Below are positions 36,951-46,147 of a DNA stretch of 64,000 bases, piece after piece (within the stretch, counting starts at the first letter, position 1; every line of letters begins with the position of its first letter). Below the pieces are notes generated by a model, which saw only the letters and a list, made by a program, of their open reading frames with translations, made no database searches and was not told where the DNA came from. The stretch comes from Knoellia sp031844405. Lineage in GTDB: Bacteria > Actinomycetota > Actinomycetes > Actinomycetales > Dermatophilaceae. The stretch spans positions 62,001 to 126,000 of the forward strand of contig JAUZVC010000003.1 in assembly GCA_031844405.1 (NCBI GenBank). The letters run 5' to 3'. Position numbers and translations under genes: made by a program.

Positions 36951-39900
36951 ATGTCGTCGCCCACCTCCTCCCCAGCCCCGGACAGCACGGACAGCTTCGT
37001 CCACCTGCACGTCCACACCGAGTACTCCATGCTGGACGGAGCGGCCCGTATCGGGGACCTGTTCACCCGCGCCTCGGAGCTGGGTATGCCGGCCCTCGCC
37101 ATGACCGACCACGGTTACCTCTACGGCGCGCACGAGTTCTGGCGCAAGGCGCAGGGGACCGGCGTCAAGCCGATCATCGGGCTCGAGGCCTACGTCACTC
37201 CGGGCACCCACCGCACCGACAAGACCCGCGTCAAGTGGGGCGACGAACGCACCCGGCCCGGTGACGACGTGTCCGGCTCGGGCGCCTACACGCACATGAC
37301 GTTGCTGGCCAAGAACAACAACGGCCTGCGCAACCTCTTCCAGATGGACAGCCGGGCCTCGCTCGACCAGGTCTACGCGAAGTGGCCACGCCTCGACCGC
37401 GAGCTCATCGACCAGCACGGCCAGGGGCTCATCGCGACGACGGGCTGCCCGTCGAGCGAGATCCAGACCCGGCTGCGGCTCGGGCAGTACGACCTCGCCA
37501 AGCAGGCAGCGAGCGACTACCGCGACATCTTCGGCGCCGAGAACTACTTCTGCGAGGTCATGGACCACCAGAACGAGATCGAGCGGCGCACGATCAAGGA
37601 CCTGCTGCGGCTGGCCAAGGAGCTCGACCTCCCGCTCCTCGCGACCAACGACAGCCACTACACCTACCCCGAGGACTCGCAGGCGCACGGCGCCCTGCTG
37701 TGCGTCCAGTCCGGCTCCACCCTCATGGACCCCAACCGGTTCAAGTTCGACGGCGACGGCTACTACCTCAAGACCGCGGCCGAGATGCGGCACACGTGGC
37801 GCGAGCTGCCCGAGGCATGTGACAACACTCTCCTCGTCGCGGAGATGTGCGAGGTGTCCTTCACCGAGGGTGAGGGCCGCTACATGCCGAAGTTCCCCTG
37901 CCCGCCGGGGGAGAACGAGCAGTCGTGGTTCGTCAAGGAGGTCCAGAGGGGCCTGCACGCGAGGTTCCCGGACGGCATACCGGAGTATGCCCAGAAGCAG
38001 GCCGACTTCGAGATCGACGTCATCGTCTCCAAGGGCTACCCCGGCTACTTCCTCGTCGTCGCCGACTTCATCAACTGGGCCAAGGAGAACGGCATCCGGG
38101 TCGGCCCGGGTCGTGGCTCGGGCGCCGGCTCGATGTGCGCCTACGCGATGCGGATCACCGACCTCGACCCCATCCCTCACGGACTCATCTTCGAGCGGTT
38201 CCTCAACCCCGAGCGCGCGTCGATGCCCGACTTCGACATCGACTTCGACGAGCGCCGGCGCGGCGAGGTCATCCGCTACGTCACCGAGAAGTACGGCTCG
38301 GAGCGGGTGGCGCAGATCGTCACCTACGGCACGATCAAGGCCAAGCAGGCGGTCAAGGACTCGGCCCGGGTCATGGGCCACCCGTTCAACGTCGGCGAGC
38401 AGCTCACCAAGGCGATGCCACCGGACGTCATGGGCAAGGGCGTGCCGCTGTCGGGGATCTACGACCCCGAGCACCCGCGCTACGGCGAGGGCAAGGAGTT
38501 CCGCGAGCTCGTCGAGACCGAGCCGCACTTCAAGGAGATCGTCGAGACCGCCAAGGGCCTCGAGGGGCTCAAGCGGCAGTGGGGCGTGCACGCCGCCGGC
38601 GTCATCATGTCGAGCGAGCCGCTCATCGACGTCATCCCGATCATGAAGCGGCTGCAGGACGGCCAGGTCCTCACCCAGTTCGACTACCCGACGTGCGAGA
38701 CGCTCGGCCTGGTCAAGATGGACTTCCTCGGCCTGCGCAACCTCACGATCCTCGACGACGCGATCGAGAACGTGAAGGCCAACCGGGGCGAGGACCTCGA
38801 CCTCGACGCCCTGTCCAAGGACATGACCGACAAGGCGACCTACGATCTCCTCGCCCGCGGTGACACCCTCGGCGTCTTCCAGCTCGACGGTGGCGGCATG
38901 CGCACGCTGCTCAAGCTCATGCAGCCGGACAACTTCGAGGACATCTCCGCCGCCCTCGCGCTCTACCGACCCGGGCCGATGGGCGTCAACGCGCACACGA
39001 ACTTCGCGCTGCGCAAGAACGGCAAGCAGGAGCTCACGCCTCTCGACCCCCAGCTCAAGGGCAAGCTCCAGCAGGAGATGATCGACGCCCTCGGGCCGAT
39101 CCTCGGCACGACCTACGGCCTGGTGATCTACCAGGAGCAGGTCATGGAGATCGCCCAGAAGCTCGCCGGCTACACCCTCGGCAACGCCGACCTCCTCCGC
39201 CGGGCCATGGGCAAGAAGAAGAAGGAGGTGCTCGACGCCGAGTACATCCCCTTCTCCACCGGCATGAAGGAGAAGGGCTTCAACGAGGCGTCGATCGCGG
39301 CCCTCTGGGGCGTCCTCGTCCCCTTCTCGGACTACGCGTTCAACAAGGCGCACACCGCGGCATACGGGCTCGTCTCCTACTGGACCGCCTACCTCAAGGC
39401 CAACTACCCGGCCGAGTACATGGCCGGTCTGCTCACGAGCGTCGGTGACGACAAGGACAAGTCGGCCCTCTACCTCGGCGAGTGCCGCCGGATGGGCATC
39501 AAGGTCCTGCCGCCCGACGTCAACGACTCCGTCGCCCGGTTCGCCGCCGTCGGCGCCGACATCCGCTTCGGCATGGCAGCCATCCGCAACGTCGGCCACA
39601 ACGTCGTCGAGGCGATCATCGCCGCCCGCGAGGAGAAGGGCGCCTTCACCTCGTTCCGCGACTTCCTCTCCAAGTGCCCTGCCGTCGTCTGCAACAAGCG
39701 CACCATCGAGTCGCTCATCAAGGGCGGCGCGTTCGACGGGCTGGGGGAGTCGCGCGCCGGGCTGCTGCGGGTCCACGAGGAGTACGTCGACGCCTTCGTC
39801 GCGATCAAGCGCCAGGAGGCCATCGGCCAGGACTCGCTCTTCGGTGCCTTCGGCGACGACGACGACTCCGGCGCAGGCGACGCGATGATGGGCCTGACGC

Positions 39901-40559
39901 CCGTGCCGACGGTCGAGTGGGACAAGTCCACCCTGCTCACCTTCGAGCGCGAGATGCTCGGCCTCTACGTCTCGGACCACCCGCTCTTCGGTGTCGAGCA
40001 CGTCCTGCAGCAGCACGCCGACACGGCGATCGCGACGCTGAGCGCCGAGGACGGCAAGCCCGAGGGCTCGATGGTCACCGTGGCCGGGCTCATCACCGGC
40101 CTCCAGATCAAGCGCACCAAGAAGGGCGACCTCTGGGCCATCGCCACCGTCGAGGACCTCGAGGGCGCCATCGAGTGCCTCTTCTTCCCGAGCGCCTACC
40201 TCACGGTCTCGACGATGCTCTCGCAGGACGTCGTCGCCGTCGTCCGGGGCAAGGTCAACCGGCGTGACGACTCGGTGTCGATCTATGCCCAGGAGCTGAC
40301 CCTGCCCGAGCTCACCGAGGGTCCGCGCGGACCCGTCGTCGTCACCCTCGACACGCTTCGTGCGACGACCGGCCGGATGGAGGAGCTCAAGGGCGTGCTC
40401 GCCAACCACCCGGGCACGACCGAGGTCCACCTCAAGCTCACCAAGCCCGGACGGACGACGCTCATCAGGCTCGACGACGCCCTGCGCGTCAACGCGAGCG
40501 AGTCCCTCTACGGCGACCTCAAGGTCCTGCTCGGCCCGAGGTGCCTCACCGGTGGCTGA
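36951..40559 (+). CDS. dnaE: DNA polymerase III alpha subunit DnaE (DnaE1)
   Basis: Replicative polymerase of 1202 residues. The PHP domain occupies ~12-290 (VHLHVHTEYSMLDGA, AMTDHGYLYGAHEF, ATNDSHYTYP) and retains metal-binding His/Asp residues, so 3'-5' proofreading by PHP is plausible, as in mycobacteria. The palm begins with GPGRGSGAGSMCAY; catalytic Asp427 and Asp429 lie in MPDFDIDFDERR. Finger, tandem HhH and OB domains follow (the OB at TVAGLITGLQIKRT). TAGGAT lies 8 nt before the ATG and there is no clear Shine-Dalgarno, so it may be leaderless. It carries four octamer copies, including a facing pair at 37972-37991. Confidence 0.97.
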   Translation: MSSPTSSPAPDSTDSFVHLHVHTEYSMLDGAARIGDLFTRASELGMPALAMTDHGYLYGAHEFWRKAQGTGVKPIIGLEAYVTPGTHRTDKTRVKWGDERTRPGDDVSGSGAYTHMTLLAKNNNGLRNLFQMDSRASLDQVYAKWPRLDRELIDQHGQGLIATTGCPSSEIQTRLRLGQYDLAKQAASDYRDIFGAENYFCEVMDHQNEIERRTIKDLLRLAKELDLPLLATNDSHYTYPEDSQAHGALLCVQSGSTLMDPNRFKFDGDGYYLKTAAEMRHTWRELPEACDNTLLVAEMCEVSFTEGEGRYMPKFPCPPGENEQSWFVKEVQRGLHARFPDGIPEYAQKQADFEIDVIVSKGYPGYFLVVADFINWAKENGIRVGPGRGSGAGSMCAYAMRITDLDPIPHGLIFERFLNPERASMPDFDIDFDERRRGEVIRYVTEKYGSERVAQIVTYGTIKAKQAVKDSARVMGHPFNVGEQLTKAMPPDVMGKGVPLSGIYDPEHPRYGEGKEFRELVETEPHFKEIVETAKGLEGLKRQWGVHAAGVIMSSEPLIDVIPIMKRLQDGQVLTQFDYPTCETLGLVKMDFLGLRNLTILDDAIENVKANRGEDLDLDALSKDMTDKATYDLLARGDTLGVFQLDGGGMRTLLKLMQPDNFEDISAALALYRPGPMGVNAHTNFALRKNGKQELTPLDPQLKGKLQQEMIDALGPILGTTYGLVIYQEQVMEIAQKLAGYTLGNADLLRRAMGKKKKEVLDAEYIPFSTGMKEKGFNEASIAALWGVLVPFSDYAFNKAHTAAYGLVSYWTAYLKANYPAEYMAGLLTSVGDDKDKSALYLGECRRMGIKVLPPDVNDSVARFAAVGADIRFGMAAIRNVGHNVVEAIIAAREEKGAFTSFRDFLSKCPAVVCNKRTIESLIKGGAFDGLGESRAGLLRVHEEYVDAFVAIKRQEAIGQDSLFGAFGDDDDSGAGDAMMGLTPVPTVEWDKSTLLTFEREMLGLYVSDHPLFGVEHVLQQHADTAIATLSAEDGKPEGSMVTVAGLITGLQIKRTKKGDLWAIATVEDLEGAIECLFFPSAYLTVSTMLSQDVVAVVRGKVNRRDDSVSIYAQELTLPELTEGPRGPVVVTLDTLRATTGRMEELKGVLANHPGTTEVHLKLTKPGRTTLIRLDDALRVNASESLYGDLKVLLGPRCLTGG

Positions 40560-42813
40560 GCCGACACCCGAGCCTTCGTCCGACGCACCTGCAACCGAGA
40601 GCGCAACCGTGGCACGCGAGACGACGACCCCTCAGACGCCCCCGGTGGCGGCGAGGCGTGACCACGTGCGCGAGCACCACGGCGACCGGGTCGAGGACCC
40701 CTACGAGTGGCTCCGCGACGGTGACGACCCCGAGGTCGTCGCGCTCCTCGAGGCCGAGAACGCCTATGCCGACGCACGCACCGAGCACCTGCAACCGTTG
40801 CGCGACAGCATCTTCGGTGAGATCCGGTCGCGAGTGCTCGAGACCGACCTCTCCGTGCCCGTGCGCTCCGGTCCGTGGTGGTACTACTCGCGCACCGTCG
40901 AGGGGCAGCAGTACCCCATCCAGGCGCGGGTGCCGTGCACGGACCCCGCCGTCCGGCCGGTCGTCGTGCCCGACCGCGTCCCCGACGGTGAGCAGGTCCT
41001 CGTCGACGGCAACGTGGAGGCGGGTGACTCCGAGTTCTTCTCGATCGGCGCCCTCACCGTGAGCCCCGACCACACCCGGCTGGCGCTCGCCACCGACACG
41101 ACGGGCGACGAGCGCTTCGACCTCGTCATCCGTGACCTCGCGACCGGCGAGACGCTCGACGAGGGCATCACCGACATCGGCTACGGCGTCGAGTTCTCGC
41201 TCGACGGCGGCACGGTCTTCTACACCCGGCTCGACGACGCCTGGCGCCCGCACCAGCTGTGGCGCCACCGCGTCGGGGGCGACCCTGCCGACGACGTCCT
41301 CGTCCACGAAGAGACCGACGAGCGGTTCTGGATGGGCGTCGGCACGAGCCGCGACGACCGCTGGATCATCTTCTCGCTCGGCTCGAAGACGACCTCCGAG
41401 GTGCGCCTCCTCGACGCCGCGACGCCCGAGGCCGACTTCCGCGTGGTGGCCGTCCGCCGCGACGGCGTCGAGTACGACGTCGAGCCCGCCGAGGACCGCC
41501 TGCTCATCGTGCACAACACCGACAACCCCGACTCCGACCTCGCGTGGGCCCCGCTCGACGCGACGAGGCACGAGCAGTGGCGGCCGCTGCTGCGCGCGGG
41601 CAAGGGCGAGCGGTTCCTCGGCGTCGACGCCTTCGACGACGTCGCCGTGCTCTCGCTGCGCCGCGACGGGCTCACTGCCCTGTCGCTACTCGCGGTCGAC
41701 CGGTCGGCCGAGTCCGGTTATGCCACACCGGTTCCCGTCGGCTTCGACGAGCCCATCTACTCCGTCGGGCTGGGCGACAACCCCGAGCGTGACCAGTCCG
41801 CGCTCCAGGTCGTCTACGAGTCCTTCGTGACCCCGCGGACCGTCCTCGAGCTCGACCTCGCCTCGGGCGCGCGCACCGTCCTCAAGCAGCAGCCGGTCCT
41901 CGGCGACGTCGACCTCACCGACTACGTCCAGCGCCGCGAGTGGGCGACAGCGCAGGACGGCACGCAGGTGCCCATCTCGGTCGTGCACCGGGCCGACCTC
42001 GCCCCGGACGGGACGCACCCCGGTCTGCTCACGGCATACGGAGCCTACGAGTACTCCAGCGACCCCTACTTCTCGGTCGCGCGGCTCTCGCTGCTCGACC
42101 GCGGTGTCGTCCACGCGACCGCCCACGTGCGTGGCGGCGGCGAGATGGGCCGCCACTGGTACGACGACGGCAAGCTCCTCGCCAAGCCGCACACCTTCTC
42201 CGACACGGTCGCCTGCGCCGACCGGCTCGTCGAGCTCGGCTGGGTGGCCGGCGACCGGCTCGGTCTCGAGGGGGGTTCTGCCGGAGGGCTCCTCGTCGGG
42301 GCGGTCCTCAACCTCGCGCCCGACAGGTTCCGCGTCGCGCACGCCGCGGTGCCCTTCGTCGACGCGCTCACGACGATCCTGCGGCCCGACCTGCCGCTCA
42401 CCGTGGGGGAGTGGGAGGAGTGGGGCAACCCGCTCGAGGACCCCGAGGTCTATGCCGTGATGAAGGCCTACACCCCCTACGAGAACGTCGCCGCGCGCAG
42501 CTACCCCGCGATCCTCGCGACGACGAGCCTGCACGACACGCGGGTCTTCTTCACCGAGGCGGTGAAGTGGGTCTCGCGGCTGCGTGCCACCGTCACCAAC
42601 GACGAGGCGACCCGCCCGATCCTGCTGCGGACCGAGATGGCGGCGGGACACGGCGGACGCAGCGGGCGCTACGCCGCGTGGGAGCAGGTCGCGTGGGAGT
42701 GGGCGTTCGTCCTCGACCAGCTCGGTGCGACCTCACGGCTCCCGCGGGTGCACGAGGACGAGCGGGCAGGCGGTGCGGCCGAGGAGCCGGCTCGAGACCG
42801 ACCCGAGGTGTAG
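40552..42813 (+). CDS. ptrB: Oligopeptidase B-like serine peptidase (family S9A)
   Basis: Cytosolic prolyl-oligopeptidase-fold enzyme that cleaves short peptides, typically after basic residues in this subfamily. 753 residues. The N-terminal DPYEWLRDGDDPEVVALLEAEN is characteristic, followed by a seven-bladed propeller and the alpha/beta hydrolase domain. Catalytic triad: Ser576 (EGGSAGGLL), Asp662 (TTSLHDTRVFF), His700 (AGHGGRSGRY). The GTG at 40552 overlaps the dnaE stop; a GTG at 40609 is an alternative. The last ~80 nt overlap the opposite-strand usp gene tail to tail. Confidence 0.92.
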   Translation: MAEPTPEPSSDAPATESATVARETTTPQTPPVAARRDHVREHHGDRVEDPYEWLRDGDDPEVVALLEAENAYADARTEHLQPLRDSIFGEIRSRVLETDLSVPVRSGPWWYYSRTVEGQQYPIQARVPCTDPAVRPVVVPDRVPDGEQVLVDGNVEAGDSEFFSIGALTVSPDHTRLALATDTTGDERFDLVIRDLATGETLDEGITDIGYGVEFSLDGGTVFYTRLDDAWRPHQLWRHRVGGDPADDVLVHEETDERFWMGVGTSRDDRWIIFSLGSKTTSEVRLLDAATPEADFRVVAVRRDGVEYDVEPAEDRLLIVHNTDNPDSDLAWAPLDATRHEQWRPLLRAGKGERFLGVDAFDDVAVLSLRRDGLTALSLLAVDRSAESGYATPVPVGFDEPIYSVGLGDNPERDQSALQVVYESFVTPRTVLELDLASGARTVLKQQPVLGDVDLTDYVQRREWATAQDGTQVPISVVHRADLAPDGTHPGLLTAYGAYEYSSDPYFSVARLSLLDRGVVHATAHVRGGGEMGRHWYDDGKLLAKPHTFSDTVACADRLVELGWVAGDRLGLEGGSAGGLLVGAVLNLAPDRFRVAHAAVPFVDALTTILRPDLPLTVGEWEEWGNPLEDPEVYAVMKAYTPYENVAARSYPAILATTSLHDTRVFFTEAVKWVSRLRATVTNDEATRPILLRTEMAAGHGGRSGRYAAWEQVAWEWAFVLDQLGATSRLPRVHEDERAGGAAEEPARDRPEV

Positions 42814-43620
42814 CCCCGGGAAGCCGCCCGTGCCCCGCGCCCCCACGACGACGAGGTCGGCGGTGTCGGCGGCCTGGATGAGCGCGGCGACCGGAGAGCT
42901 GCGCACGACCTCGTGGTGGACCTTGACGGCCGGGTGCTGGGTGCTGCTCGACGCGATCTCGCGACCCACGCGTTGCTCCAGCTCGCTCTCGTATGCCGGC
43001 CAGCTCGAGTCCGTGGACAACGTCGGGTCCTCGGGTCCCTTCGCCTCCCAGGCGTGGACGACGACGAGCTCGGCCTCCTGCGAGGCCGCGTAGTCGAAGG
43101 CGGCGTGGAGGGCGGCCGATGAGGCGCTCGACCCGTCGACCCCGACGACGACGCGGTGGTGCGGTGGCTCGCTGTGCCCTTCGTGGCCGACGATGACGAC
43201 GGGGCAGGTGGCGTGCGCGGCGACCTGCTGCGCGACGGCACCGATGGTGGCGCGGCTGAGGAGGCCGTGGCCGACGGCGCCGAGGACGACCATCGCGGCG
43301 TCGTGCGAGGCCTTGACGAGGGCGGGGGAGGCGAACCCCGGAGGCAGCGAGGTGGTCACCGTCAGCGAGCTGTCGACCGCGTGGGCCCGGGCGCGTGCGG
43401 TCGCGAGCAGGCGCTCGCCCTCCTCCTTGAGCGAGCTCTGGTCGGTGCTGCCGAACCCGAGCATGGGGATGTCCGGTGCGAAGGCGTGGATGAGGTGCAG
43501 GGGGGACGACATCCGCGACGCCCGTTCGGCGGCCCACGCGAGGGCCGCCCAGCCGTGCGCCGAGCCGTCGATGCCGACGACGATGCGCGTGCTGGGGGTG
43601 GGGGAAGTGATGCCGCTCAT
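42733..43620 (-). CDS. Universal stress protein with two Usp domains
   Basis: 295 residues with tandem UspA domains (~10-145 and ~155-295). Each starts with VVG(I/V)DGS; the ATP-binding glycine motif is GAVGHGLLSRATIGAVAQQV in the first and GARGTGGFPGLHLGSVSSRLL in the second, followed by CP(V/L)V. Such tandem ATP-binding Usps are common in dormancy and hypoxia regulons of actinobacteria; the inducing signal here is unknown. The ATG at 43620 has GGAGG 4 nt upstream. It ends inside the 3' end of the converging S9 peptidase gene (81-bp overlap). Confidence 0.92.
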   Translation of the reverse strand: MSGITSPTPSTRIVVGIDGSAHGWAALAWAAERASRMSSPLHLIHAFAPDIPMLGFGSTDQSSLKEEGERLLATARARAHAVDSSLTVTTSLPPGFASPALVKASHDAAMVVLGAVGHGLLSRATIGAVAQQVAAHATCPVVIVGHEGHSEPPHHRVVVGVDGSSASSAALHAAFDYAASQEAELVVVHAWEAKGPEDPTLSTDSSWPAYESELEQRVGREIASSSTQHPAVKVHHEVVRSSPVAALIQAADTADLVVVGARGTGGFPGLHLGSVSSRLLGRTACPLVLVHPREP

Positions 43621-43799
43621 GACGCCTCCACGAACTCGGTGGTCAGGCGGCGGGAACCAACCGGTTCGGGGACCCGTGGTCCCGTCGTCGCGGACCTCGT
43701 CGGCCCGTACCCTCATTCTGGACCTCGGGGACGTGACTGCGCGGCCTGACTCGCGGATCGGCCGAACGAAGCGAAGGTTGAGGCTGTGGCTTCACTTCA

Positions 43800-43851
43800 T
43801 GGATATGAAGACCATGTCTGTATTTCTGACAAATAAAGGTATGCTCTGAAC
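43800..43851 (+). promoter_or_regulatory. AT-rich leaderless promoter of the SatD-DUF3307 pair, with dyads
   Basis: The most AT-rich patch in the window. TATGCT at 43840-43845 is a near-consensus -10 ending 6 nt before the ATG at 43852, and there is no Shine-Dalgarno, so the mRNA is probably leaderless. Two short dyads lie upstream: CTTCAT/ATGAAG around 43795-43810 and TATTT/AAATA at about 43821-43835. The second would overlap the -35 region and could be an operator. Confidence 0.6.
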
Positions 43852-44505
43852 ATGTCCGGAGTTCAGCCCTCACCTGTCGTCCTCATCGGTGACATCGTGC
43901 AGTCCCGGTCGAGTGCGGACCGCCGCGGGTTGCACCGGGCGCTCGAGGCCGCGCTCGCGGACACCAACGCGCGGGTCGAGCACGTCGAGCCCCTCGAGGT
44001 CACGGTGGGCGACGAGTTCCAGGGCGTCTACCCGCACCTCGGTGCCGCGCTGGAGGCGGCGTTGCGCACCCGGGTCGCCCTCCGGCCCCGGTCCGAGACC
44101 CGCTACGGGATCGGTCGGGGTGCGACGACGACGCTCGACGCGGAACGCGGGATCAAGGACGGTCCCGCCTGGTGGGCCGCCCGCGAGGCCATCATCGCGG
44201 TGGAGGAGGAGGCGAGGCGCGCTGCGCTGGGACACGTGCACACGGCATACCGGCTGGCAGAGGGTGAGCCCGACGACCTCGGGACGTCGGCGGCCGTCGA
44301 CGCGGCGCTGCACTGTCAGGACCACATGGTTGGCTCGTTGTCGGAGAGGTCGGGACGGTTGTTGAGAGGGCTGCTCGAGGGGATGACGCAGAAGGAGCTG
44401 GCGGCGGCGGAGGGGATCACCCCGTCCGCGGTGTCGCAGAGGGTGCGGGCCGACGGCCTCGCCGTCATCCTGCGCTGCCACGAGCTGCTGAGGACGCTGC
44501 CGTGA
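43852..44505 (+). CDS. SatD family protein with C-terminal helix-turn-helix
   Basis: 217 residues matching the SatD family: N-terminal VVLIGDIVQSRSSADRRGLHR, then VTVGDEFQGVY, RYGIGRG and KDGPAWWAAREAI. The C-terminal ~55 residues form a helix-turn-helix (LEGMTQKELAAAEGITPSAV), suggesting DNA binding. SatD was named from a streptococcal secretion/acid tolerance operon; its biochemistry is not established. It is transcribed from a leaderless AT-rich promoter and its TGA overlaps the start of a membrane-protein gene, forming a two-gene unit. Confidence 0.8.
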   Translation: MSGVQPSPVVLIGDIVQSRSSADRRGLHRALEAALADTNARVEHVEPLEVTVGDEFQGVYPHLGAALEAALRTRVALRPRSETRYGIGRGATTTLDAERGIKDGPAWWAAREAIIAVEEEARRAALGHVHTAYRLAEGEPDDLGTSAAVDAALHCQDHMVGSLSERSGRLLRGLLEGMTQKELAAAEGITPSAVSQRVRADGLAVILRCHELLRTLP

Positions 44506-45266
44506 CGTGGCTCGCGGTGTGGCTGCTCGGCGTCGGGGTGACCGACCTGCTCCGGGCCGTCGACTCGCGGACCGTCCGTCGTGCTGCTGTCCCCGTGGGC
44601 GCCGTGACGGTCGTCGGCCTCGGTGTCCTCGCCGGTCTCACCGGGGTGGCCGATCTCGTCGCGCTCGCCGCCTCGGTCGTCCCGCTCGTCGGGTGGGTCG
44701 CACTCTCGGAGCGGTCGCTGCGTCGTGGCGGCGGGCACGCTCAGGCGCTGCTCGTCCTCGGTGGCACCGCCGTGGCGCTCGTCGCGACGTCGGGATTCGC
44801 GTCCCCCGCCGACGGACCACTCCGGGACTGGGTCCGGTGGGCCGACCTGCCGCTCGCCGCCGACGGCCCGCTCGAGCACGTGCTGCTCGTCGCCGGGCTC
44901 TTCGTGGCCAACCTCGCCACCGGCAACGTCATCGTCCGGCTCGTCCTCGTCAGCGTCGGCGCGATGCGTCCGTCGTCCCGCACGCCTGCCGAGCGAGAGG
45001 GCGAGCCGTCCGAGAAACTCAAGGGTGGTCGGCTGCTCGGACCGATGGAGCGGGTCTTCATCCTCGGGCTCGGGCTCGCCGGCCAGGTGACCGCGGCGAG
45101 CATCGTCATCGCCGCCAAGGGCCTCATCCGCTTCCCGGAGCTGCAGTCTGCCAAGGACGACGGGACGGTCAAGGGCGACGGGATCGACCAGGTCACCGAG
45201 TACTTCCTCGTGGGCAGCTTCGTCAGCTGGCTCGTGGCGCTGGGGTCGCTCGCACTCACCCGATGA
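44502..45266 (+). CDS. DUF3307-like membrane protein, partner of SatD
   Basis: 254 residues, six or seven membrane helices and a charged cytoplasmic loop (~160-185). The C-terminal third (LLGPMERVFILGLGLAGQV, then IAAKGLIRFPEL, then VTEYFLVGSFVSWLVAL) resembles the conserved end of DUF3307 membrane proteins often encoded next to SatD in other phyla; this is a recollection of family sequences, not a search result. The GTG overlaps the satD stop (GTGA), so the two are translationally coupled. Function unknown. Confidence 0.7.
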   Translation: MTWLAVWLLGVGVTDLLRAVDSRTVRRAAVPVGAVTVVGLGVLAGLTGVADLVALAASVVPLVGWVALSERSLRRGGGHAQALLVLGGTAVALVATSGFASPADGPLRDWVRWADLPLAADGPLEHVLLVAGLFVANLATGNVIVRLVLVSVGAMRPSSRTPAEREGEPSEKLKGGRLLGPMERVFILGLGLAGQVTAASIVIAAKGLIRFPELQSAKDDGTVKGDGIDQVTEYFLVGSFVSWLVALGSLALTR

Positions 45267-45332
45267 CGCTGCCGCTGAGGCATGCTGGGGGGACGCCGCG
45301 TCGTCGGACGCGGCCCGACGGGAGGACGGACC

Positions 45333-46133
45333 ATGGGTTTCCTCGACAGGCTCCTCGGTCGTGAGCCGCGGATGCAGGACCAGCACGGAGCGCCTGGGTC
45401 CGGCGGCGGGTCATGGGGTGCGCAGGGCGGACCGTCCGCGGTTCCCGCTGGCCCCGGATCTGCCGGAGTCGGGCAGCGGTTCCAGGGCTCGGGTGGAGAG
45501 CAGGGCGAGGACGCGCGGGCGATCGCGCGCTACCGCTACCTGCTGCGCACCGCGCCTCCCGAGACGCTCGAGCAGGTCCACGCCGAGGCCTTCGCCAAGC
45601 TCACCCCAGAGCAGCGGCAGCAGGTCCTCACCGGGCTCTCGCAGGACGCCCCGCAGGGTGAGGCGCCGCGCAGCGCCGAGCCGCAGGACCTCGCCCGGGC
45701 GGCGACCCGTGCGGAGATGCGTCAGCCCGGCACGCTCGAGCGCACCTTCGGCGGCCGCGGCGGCATGGGCATGGGGATGGGCATGGGCGGCACGCTCATG
45801 GGCTCGATGATGGGCACGATCGCCGGCGTCGTCGTCGGGACCGCCATCGCGGACGCCCTCTTCGACGACTACGGCTCCTCGCCCGAAGCGGCCGAGGCCG
45901 GCGAGTCGACCGGTGACGCGGGATCGGACGGCGGGTCCGATGCCGAGGGTGACGCCGGCGGTGGCGCCGGAGATGAGGCCGGCGGGGATGCGGGCGGAGA
46001 CGCTGGCAGCGACCTCGGCGGCAGTGACTCCGGTGGGAGCGACTTCGGGGGTAGTGAGTTCGGCGGTGGTGACTTCGGTGGCGGCGACTTCGGTGGCGGC
46101 GACTTCGGCGGGGGTGACTTCGGCGGGTTCTGA
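45333..46133 (+). CDS. Uncharacterised protein with Gly/Met-rich helix and Asp-Phe-Gly repeats
   Basis: 266 residues, no recognised enzyme motif. It begins MGFLDRLLGREP. A conserved-looking helical block sits at ~65-110 (ARYRYLLRTAPPETLEQVHA, then FAKLTPEQRQQVLTGLSQ). A Gly/Met-rich hydrophobic segment (~148-175) may insert in a membrane. The C-terminal ~75 residues are Gly/Asp/Ser-rich, ending in repeats of GGGDF. Similar actinobacterial proteins are sometimes labelled cation-transporting ATPase without support. ATG with GGAGG 7 nt upstream. A 16-bp tandem duplication spans the stop codon. Confidence 0.8.
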   Translation: MGFLDRLLGREPRMQDQHGAPGSGGGSWGAQGGPSAVPAGPGSAGVGQRFQGSGGEQGEDARAIARYRYLLRTAPPETLEQVHAEAFAKLTPEQRQQVLTGLSQDAPQGEAPRSAEPQDLARAATRAEMRQPGTLERTFGGRGGMGMGMGMGGTLMGSMMGTIAGVVVGTAIADALFDDYGSSPEAAEAGESTGDAGSDGGSDAEGDAGGGAGDEAGGDAGGDAGSDLGGSDSGGSDFGGSEFGGGDFGGGDFGGGDFGGGDFGGF

Positions 46134-46147
46134 CTTCGGCGGGTTCT
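46116..46147 (+). repeat. 16-bp tandem duplication across the stop codon
   Basis: GACTTCGGCGGGTTCT occurs twice in direct succession (46116-46131 and 46132-46147) and is followed by GA. The first stop TGA is formed at the junction and a second TGA follows the second copy. It looks like a recent slippage event at the end of the GGGDF repeat tract. Confidence 0.8.

Noticed and set aside
36936..40430. A 1164-codon open frame antisense to dnaE
   Set aside because: A composition shadow of dnaE; its low-complexity Leu/Val/Asp/Arg content matches no family.
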